Source: an uncultured Paracoccaceae bacterium (lineage in GTDB: Bacteria > Pseudomonadota > Alphaproteobacteria > Rhodobacterales > Rhodobacteraceae). From it: a stretch of 30,916 nt of DNA. Below the pieces are notes generated by a model. That model saw nothing but the letters and a program-made list of their open reading frames with translations. It was not told the DNA's origin and made no database searches. The stretch is taken from NCBI GenBank assembly GCA_934500835.1, contig CAKSTR010000018.1:1-30916 (forward strand), given 5' to 3'. This document shows, piece by piece, positions 26,453 to 30,916 of the stretch; position 1 is the first letter of the stretch; every line of letters begins with the position of its first letter. The position numbers and the translations under genes are program-made.

Positions 26453-27170
26453 GCAGGATTTCGTTCCGGGCTATGGCTCCTGCGGTGTCGGGCTTCCATG
26501 GTCTGGCGTTCTTGCGGGGCGGGATGATCGCGGCCGCGCGACGGGCCGCGATGGCGTCGTGGCATTTTCGGGTGTCGAAGGCACCGTCGGCGGTGACGGT
26601 GGCGATCTCCTGATCGGGCGGGATCTGATCGAGCAGCTCGGGCATCATAGGCGCGTCGCCGATCTCGCTGGTGGTGAACTCGACAGCGCGGATTTCCAAG
26701 GTTTTCTCGTCGATCCCGATGTGGATCTTGCGCCAGAGCCTGCGCTTCGTGCCGCCATGCTTACGGGCATTCCACTCGCCTTCGCCCTCGACCTTGATCC
26801 CGGTGCTATCGACCAGCAGGTGCAGGGGGCCGTCCGAGCCGCGATAGGGGATGTTCACCTTCAGGGTCTTCTGGCGCCGCGACAACGTGCTGAAGTCTGG
26901 CACGGCCCAATCCAGGCCGATCAGCCGCAGCAGGCTCTCGACAAACCCCGTGGTTTGCCTGAGCGCCATGCCGAAGAGGACCTTCATCGTGAGGCAAGTC
27001 TGGATCGCGGCATCGCCGTAGTCGCGCTGTCGACCACGCTTGCCGGTCGGCGCAGCCTCCCAAGTCATGGTGGGATCGAACCAGAGGGTCAGCGAGCCAC
27101 GTCGCTTCAGCGCTTCGTTATACGCCGGCCAGTTCCTGGTCTTGTAGGTCGGGGGTGTCGGTCTGCTCAT
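26445..27170 (-). pseudogene. IS5-family transposase, N-terminal fragment
   Basis: The minus strand encodes the first 242 residues of an IS5-group transposase, from MSRPTPPTYKTRNWPAYN to NEILRTS. Catalytic Asp residues are visible at 121 (LLVDSTGIKV) and 195 (TVTADGAFDT). Translation then runs into the IS66 end. Joining it at the duplicated CGATGTCC to the fragment at 23755-23961 restores one open frame of 310 residues without a shift, which shows the gene was whole before the IS66 insertion. Confidence 0.94.
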
Positions 27171-27215
27171 GCCTTCCAGCTACCATGCTGGATTCACGAG
27201 ATGAATCCCTCGCGT

Positions 27216-27233
27216 GATTTGTGCAACAGAGCC
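27216..27233. repeat. Terminal inverted repeat of the IS5-family element (right)
   Basis: GATTTGTGCAACAGAGCC, exact reverse complement of 23701-23718. Confidence 0.9.
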
Positions 27234-27668
27234 CATCTGGCAAGGCAAAGCATTGCGGTATGCAGCCCTTCGCGGCTCGGGCGTCTTGGCCGCATGCCCC
27301 AGACGCTGGCCGATTTTCTGTGCCTCGGTCTTTTGCATGACGGGACTGCGAAGGGCTGGGCAAGCTGGCTTTCCGGGCTTGAGGGGGGTCTGCCGGAAAG
27401 TGGCATCCCGCCGTCTCTGGACGGCACGACCTTCGAGGACTTCAACCTGCTTCGCGCCGCAGCGCTGTCCGGGCAGGGAGCGGCGCTTTGCCCGGAGGCG
27501 ATGATCCAGCCGGATCTGGACTCGGGCGGCCTGGTCCGGCTTTCCCCGCGCCCGCAGGACGATGGCTACAATTACCACCTCCTGCTCTCGACCACCGCGC
27601 CCCTGCCGATCCGGCGTCAGGCAGAGGTGTTCCGCGACTGGACCATGGCGGAAAGAGGTCGGGCCTAG
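27234..27668 (+). pseudogene. LysR regulator, C-terminal fragment cut by the IS5 end
   Basis: Directly after the IS5 terminus the plus strand is open for 144 codons and encodes the second half of a LysR effector domain of the GcvA type: SIAVCSPSRLG, then LLHDGTAKGWASWLSG, TTFEDFNLLRAAALSGQGAA and QPDLDSGGLVRLSP. The DNA-binding domain and about the first half of the protein are missing, and nothing to the left of the IS5 element supplies them. The frame runs open through the IS5 sequence, but that part is antisense to its transposase. Confidence 0.85.
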
Positions 27669-27741
27669 AAGCTCTTCATCGACGTCCAGGCCTTGTCATG
27701 GCTTGATCGGTTCGACAAAACAGGGATCGACCCTCGGCGCA

Positions 27742-27804
27742 GAGCTTGGTCAGCGGCACCGCGATCCCGTCCGCCAGAAGGCCCTCATGGAGCGTCCGGA
27801 TCAT
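27742..27804 (-). pseudogene. IS3-family OrfB, N-terminal stump
   Basis: From the ATG at 27804 the minus strand reads MIRTLHEGLLADGIAVPLTKLC, the usual opening of an OrfB transposase in this IS3 group. After LTKLC the sequence no longer resembles OrfB (the expected WFGV-type continuation is absent), so the gene is broken at about 27742. No integrase core remains. Confidence 0.6.
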
Positions 27805-27823
27805 TGTCCGTCCTCACGCCTCA

Positions 27824-28120
27824 TCAGAGCCGCAATGCTTTTTTTCGGGCGCGAAGCTTCAGCATCGCCTCGCCATAGGCTTCCTGCAGATCCTTCAGTT
27901 GCTTCTCGTATTGCTCGCGGATCTCCAGAGGGTTCGCACGCAACGCGTTCTTCATGCCCCGCTTCGCCTCATCGATACAGCCCTCGATCTCGGACGGCGA
28001 GAGGCCGTACGCCCGACTGGCCTCCGCCACCGTCGTCTTGCCCTGAATGATCTCGACCACCAGCGCCGTCTTACGCTTCGCGGTCCACCGATTGATCGTT
28101 TCGTCCATCGTCAAACTCAT
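27824..28120 (-). CDS. IS3-family OrfA-like protein (remnant element)
   Basis: A 98-residue protein with a helix-turn-helix (AKRKTALVVEIIQGKTTVAEASRAYGLS in outline) followed by a charged helical tail. It matches OrfA proteins of IS3-family elements. Near its end lies a run of seven A residues (minus strand, in CCGAAAAAAAGC). In the frame one step back, the sequence continues SIAALMRREDGQ to a stop that overlaps the orfB start, so either the A run carries an indel or it is a programmed frameshift site. Without orfB the protein is unlikely to act in transposition. Confidence 0.75.
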   Translation of the reverse strand: MSLTMDETINRWTAKRKTALVVEIIQGKTTVAEASRAYGLSPSEIEGCIDEAKRGMKNALRANPLEIREQYEKQLKDLQEAYGEAMLKLRARKKALRL

Positions 28121-28169
28121 CGCTACCGTCTCCTTTGTAGCTTGAGCAGATTTTCACTGGGTCGATACA

Positions 28170-28268
28170 CTCCCGCGCCGCCTGGGCTTGTGACAGCCTG
28201 CCGGAGATCACAGCAAGCGCCATCTCCTCTCGACGCAGCGGCGTAAACCGGGCATTCTTGTGGATGTT
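28170..28268 (-). pseudogene. Transposase N-terminal fragment, IS481-like
   Basis: The minus strand encodes NIHKNARFTPLRREEMAL and on to AQAARE, which resembles the first 33 residues or so of IS481-family transposases (helix-turn-helix start). The initiating ATG is replaced by GCG just before the first Asn, and the continuation (YGVS-like) is cut off by the IS3-type end at 28169. It is a scrap without function. Confidence 0.6.
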
Positions 28269-28348
28269 CGCCGGGGCGCTCCTGAAGGAGGGATGTGTGG
28301 TAAATGCGGCCTCCCCGATCCGCCCCGAATGGACAACCTCCTGCAAGC

Positions 28349-29277
28349 TCACAGCTGGAGGGCGCTGCCGCTGGTCGATTGACGGTCCGTGAACATCGCG
28401 GCGATGGCTGCCGTCGCTGCCTCGACGACAGGTGATGTGGGCGCGTCGACCGAACGGGCAAGAATTATCGACTCGCGCGCGCTTCTGTCGGTGATCGGGA
28501 TAGCGTGTACCTTCGCTCGATCATACGACTGGTTGGTGGGAGGACACCCATAGCTGATACCGACGCCTTCTCTGTAGGCGGCCAAGCTTCGCATGATCTC
28601 CAGCGATCTGACGCGATGCGCCACAGTGGGCGACAGGCCCTGATTTCGAAAAAGCTGCAACGTGTGGCGGTTGGACAGCATTTCCTCGAAAAGGATAAGC
28701 GGCTCTGTAGCGATGTCCTTCAGGACGAGAGCTGGACGATCCGCAAGCGGGTGGTCAGCCGCGACGAAGGCGTAGGGTGCAACTGCCGAAAGGGCAATGC
28801 GGTTGAAGCCCGAGTCCAGGCCCAGGTCGTAGGTCAGCGAAAGACTGATGCGACCCTCACGCATGTCTAGGGCAAGTTTCTCGAAATCCGCGATCTTCCA
28901 GATGATCTCTACCCCCGGAAGGGTTTTCCGCAGAAGACGTAGGATCGGCGCAAGGTGATACGCAGCCAGGTCCTCGAAACATCCCAGGACGACCGTGCCG
29001 TTCACTGCACGCTGTATTGTCCCGGGGTCCTCCAGACGTCGCGCCATCGCCAGAAGCGTTTCCGCCTCGACAACGAAACGGTTGGCGAACATCGTCATGC
29101 GAAGCGGTGCCCCTTTCGACCGGATGAACAGCTTTTCGCCCAACGTATCCTCGACCTGTCCGATGGCCACGGACAGGGAGGGCTGCGACACATTCAGCGT
29201 TGTCGCAGCCCCAGAGAGGCTTCCTGCGCGTGCGACGGTCACGACGATTCAAGCTGGCGCAGGGTAAGATGTAGCAT
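28349..29277 (-). pseudogene. LysR family regulator with a one-base frameshift near its start
   Basis: From GTG 29242 the minus strand is open for 297 codons and encodes most of a LysR protein: the helix-turn-helix from GSLSGAATTLNVSQPSLS and a complete effector domain. The expected N-terminus is present just upstream in another frame, starting at ATG 29277: MLHLTLRQLESS then a stop. Adding one T after GAATCGT restores MLHLTLRQLESFVTVARAG, the normal LysR opening. So either a base was lost near 29244, or the assembled sequence has an error there. Starting at GTG 29242 would remove the first helix of the DNA-binding domain. It is divergent from the dioxygenase gene and would be its natural regulator. 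Confidence 0.8.
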
Positions 29278-29364
29278 GAAACTAAGACTGCATTAAAAAG
29301 TTATTATTTGAAACTATCTTTTCAGTCGCGGAAGTTCTGTGAACTCAACCCGAAAGGTCTTCCA
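29277..29364. promoter_or_regulatory. LysR / dioxygenase divergent spacer with direct repeats
   Basis: The spacer is AT-rich and contains TGAAACTA twice, at 29277-29284 and 29309-29316, 32 bp apart (about three helical turns). Such repeats are candidate binding sites for the divergent LysR protein. The ribosome-binding site of the dioxygenase gene is AAAGG near 29353-29357. Confidence 0.45.
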
Positions 29365-30171
29365 ATGCCGCACCCGCTCATCAGTCAAGCTGACATCGAC
29401 ACCTTCCAGCGCGACGGTGTCATTCTTGTGAAAGGTCTGCTTAAGGATCATGTCGACGCCCTGCAGAAGGGCATCGAGCGCAACATGGCCGAGCCAAGTG
29501 AATACGCGGCCGAGAACCTAAAGCCAGGCGAGGGCGGTCGCTTTTTCGACGACTATTGCAACTGGAGCCGCATTCCCGAGTTCGAGGACGTGATCCGGAC
29601 CTCGCCAGCTTCCGAAGTTGCCGCTGATCTCATGGGTTCGAACACGGTGCAGCTTTTCCATGACCATGTACTGGTCAAGGAGCCAGGGACGTCGAAACCG
29701 ACACCCTGGCACCAGGATGGCCCCTACTACTTTGTAGAGGGTCGACAGACGGTCAGCTTCTGGTCGCCACTCGACCCGGTCCGCGAAGCCACGCTGCGCT
29801 GTGTGGCTGGATCGCATCGCTGGCCCAAGGCTGTCCTGCCCACCCGCTGGCTGTCCGAAACCAACTTCTACCCGGACGAAGACAACTATATGCCCGTGCC
29901 CGACCCGGATGCCGAGGGCATGGACATTCGCGAGTTCGCGATGGAACCCGGCGATGCCGTCGCCTTCAACTACATGACCCTACACGGTGCACGCGGGAAC
30001 ACCAGCGAGACGCGCCGGCGAGCGTTCTCTCTGCGCCTGGTCGGGGACGACGCCCGCTATGTCGAACGGCCCGGCCGCACGTCGCCGCCGTTTCCCGGCC
30101 ACGGTATGATGGCAGGCCAGCGCCTGCGCGAGGACTGGTTTCCGCGACTGTTCGACAGAGCGTCCACATAA
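29365..30171 (+). CDS. Fe(II)/2-oxoglutarate dioxygenase, phytanoyl-CoA dioxygenase (PhyH) family
   Basis: A 268-residue dioxygenase. The iron-binding His116 and Asp118 are in TPWHQDGPYY, the distal His207 in YMTLHGARGNTS, and the 2-oxoglutarate-binding Arg is near 217-219 (ETRRRAFSLR). These members hydroxylate small molecules, and the family name does not fix the substrate. I chose the ATG at 29365, which has an AAAGG site and begins MPHPLISQADID; the frame remains open back to a TTG at 29308 that has no such site. It is not close to the hut-related genes (over 5 kb of IS debris lies between), so a role with them is not supported. Confidence 0.9.
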   Translation: MPHPLISQADIDTFQRDGVILVKGLLKDHVDALQKGIERNMAEPSEYAAENLKPGEGGRFFDDYCNWSRIPEFEDVIRTSPASEVAADLMGSNTVQLFHDHVLVKEPGTSKPTPWHQDGPYYFVEGRQTVSFWSPLDPVREATLRCVAGSHRWPKAVLPTRWLSETNFYPDEDNYMPVPDPDAEGMDIREFAMEPGDAVAFNYMTLHGARGNTSETRRRAFSLRLVGDDARYVERPGRTSPPFPGHGMMAGQRLREDWFPRLFDRAST

Positions 30172-30902
30172 GCGGTCTGGCGTCGCGACGCTGAGGCAGC
30201 CTCGCGCTGCCCGAGCGCAGCGGCACTGAAACTGCAGCTGTAGATGTGGTGCATGGCATCGACGCGGCCCGGAAGCAGCGGAATGTCGTCGCGCAGCCAG
30301 AACCACGGCTGGGCCGACAACCTGCGCTCAAACCGTAGAGACGTGGTGGCCGACCAGAACGCGACCACGCCCTTCGGACCGAGGGACCTAGCCACCGCGC
30401 CGAGACCGCAATCCTCATAGAGCTCTGTGTTCGCCTCCCGGACCAGGGACTCGGGCCCATTGTCAGTATCCATCAGGATCAGATCATATGCCGTGTCGAT
30501 CGCTGCCAGATGGGCCTGCACATCGCCGATCAGAACCCGTGTCCGCGGATCGTCCAGTGCGTGGGCAGCCAGATGGGCCAGCGGACCCCGGTTCCATTCG
30601 ACGATCTCGGGGATCAGTTCGCAGACGGTCACTTCGGCATCTGGTGGGGCAAGATCAAGCACTGCTCGCAAAGTGAAGCCAAGACCCAGGCCTCCGATCA
30701 GGACGCGACGCGCCTCAAAGTTCATCCGGCGCATGGACCGCAGCGCAAGCTGGTCCTCCGACTGATGGTTCAGGTTCGACATCAGTTCGATGCCGTTATA
30801 GCAAATCTCGAAGACGTCGCCGCGCTGGCGCAAAATAATGGTAAGCGCGACGCCGTGGCCCTATGCGGCGAGGCTTGACGTTTGGTTGTAGCACCAGGGC
30901 AT
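30057..30902 (-). pseudogene. Spermidine synthase-like SAM-dependent protein, probably damaged
   Basis: The open part (30057-30833, 258 codons from a TTG) shows a Rossmann methyltransferase fold: SAM-type loop LIGGLGLGFTLRA at 45-57, acidic ELIPEIVEWN at 72-81 and DLILMDTDNGP at 117-127, as in spermidine-synthase-like proteins. Upstream in the same frame an ATG at 30902 with a GAGG site begins MPWCYNQTSSLAA, but a TAG at 30863-30861 interrupts it. Homologues usually start with a similar MxPW segment, so this may be a nonsense mutation. At the other end, the frame overlaps the dioxygenase gene by 115 bases, and the tail after SCSFSAAA looks like read-through, not conserved protein. Function is unassigned. 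Confidence 0.65.
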
Positions 30903-30916
30903 GAGGTCCTCGATGC

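Larger units (their letters stand above)
23701..27233 (-). mobile_element. IS5-family element interrupted by an IS66 element
   Basis: The left end GGCTCTGTTGCACAAATC (23701-23718) and the right end, whose complement is the same sequence (27216-27233), are perfect 18-bp terminal inverted repeats. Removing the IS66 insert and one target copy leaves a 1050-bp element with one intact transposase frame of 310 codons on the minus strand. The bases flanking the two ends (GAGTAGGTC on the left, CATCTGGCA on the right) do not match, so no target duplication of its own remains. That suggests later recombination or deletion at one side. Confidence 0.9.
27742..28169 (-). mobile_element. IS3-family element remnant
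   Basis: The right end probably is 28169, where the minus strand begins TGTATCGACCCAGTG; IS3 elements begin with TG. It carries an orfA-like gene and the first codons of orfB, then stops abruptly near 27742. The rest of orfB is missing. Its outer end interrupts an IS481-like coding fragment. Confidence 0.7.

Noticed and set aside
26559..27233. Upstream extension of the LysR fragment through the IS5 element as one 369-residue protein
   Set aside because: This part is the antisense of the IS5 transposase; LysR similarity begins only after the IS5 end.

Overview
This is a GC-rich stretch from an alphaproteobacterium, most likely a Rhodobacteraceae member such as Paracoccus or a relative. That placement is inferred from codon composition, the protein families and the insertion-sequence types; no ribosomal marker is present.

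Layout: (1) 1-1869, the istA end of an IS21-family element on the minus strand, cut by the window edge. (2) 2133-7981, a tight minus-strand operon hutI-hutH-hutG-hutU-hutD, and divergently hutF (8043-9422) followed by the convergent regulator gene hutC. Together these encode the five-step histidine route to glutamate (HutH, HutU, HutI, HutF, HutG). (3) 10234-14739, a plus-strand operon for a peptide/opine-type ABC transporter (two permeases and one fused double ATPase) ending in a zinc deacylase of the succinylglutamate desuccinylase/aspartoacylase family. (4) 14743-16935, a minus-strand pair encoding a VanA/NdmA-sized Rieske oxygenase and its flavin/[2Fe-2S] reductase, then a LysR regulator. 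(5) 18112-23437, a plus-strand series of genes: substrate-binding protein, D-2-hydroxyacid-type FAD dehydrogenase, HisC-like aminotransferase and glutathione-dependent formaldehyde dehydrogenase. (6) 23701-28268, an insertion-sequence scrapyard: an intact IS66 element sits inside an IS5-family element with a clean 8-bp duplication, next to a beheaded LysR gene and IS3 and IS481 remnants. (7) 28349-30902, a frameshifted LysR gene, an Fe(II)/2-oxoglutarate (PhyH) dioxygenase and a damaged spermidine-synthase-like gene.

How it may work together: I infer that regions 2-5 form one catabolic unit that takes up modified imidazole compounds and feeds them into the Hut pathway. Candidate substrates are N-methylated histidine, hercynine-like betaines, N-acyl-histidine and imidazole-lactate. 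The transporter and its separately encoded binding protein would import the compound. The deacylase would remove an acyl group. The Rieske pair would remove a methyl group as formaldehyde, which the formaldehyde dehydrogenase would oxidise. The FAD dehydrogenase and aminotransferase would turn an imidazole hydroxyacid into histidine. Similar HutC-like sequences occur before hutI/hutF, before the transporter operon and, more weakly, before the Rieske gene, suggesting shared control by the locally encoded HutC. The gene families are clear; the substrate and the linkage are inference.
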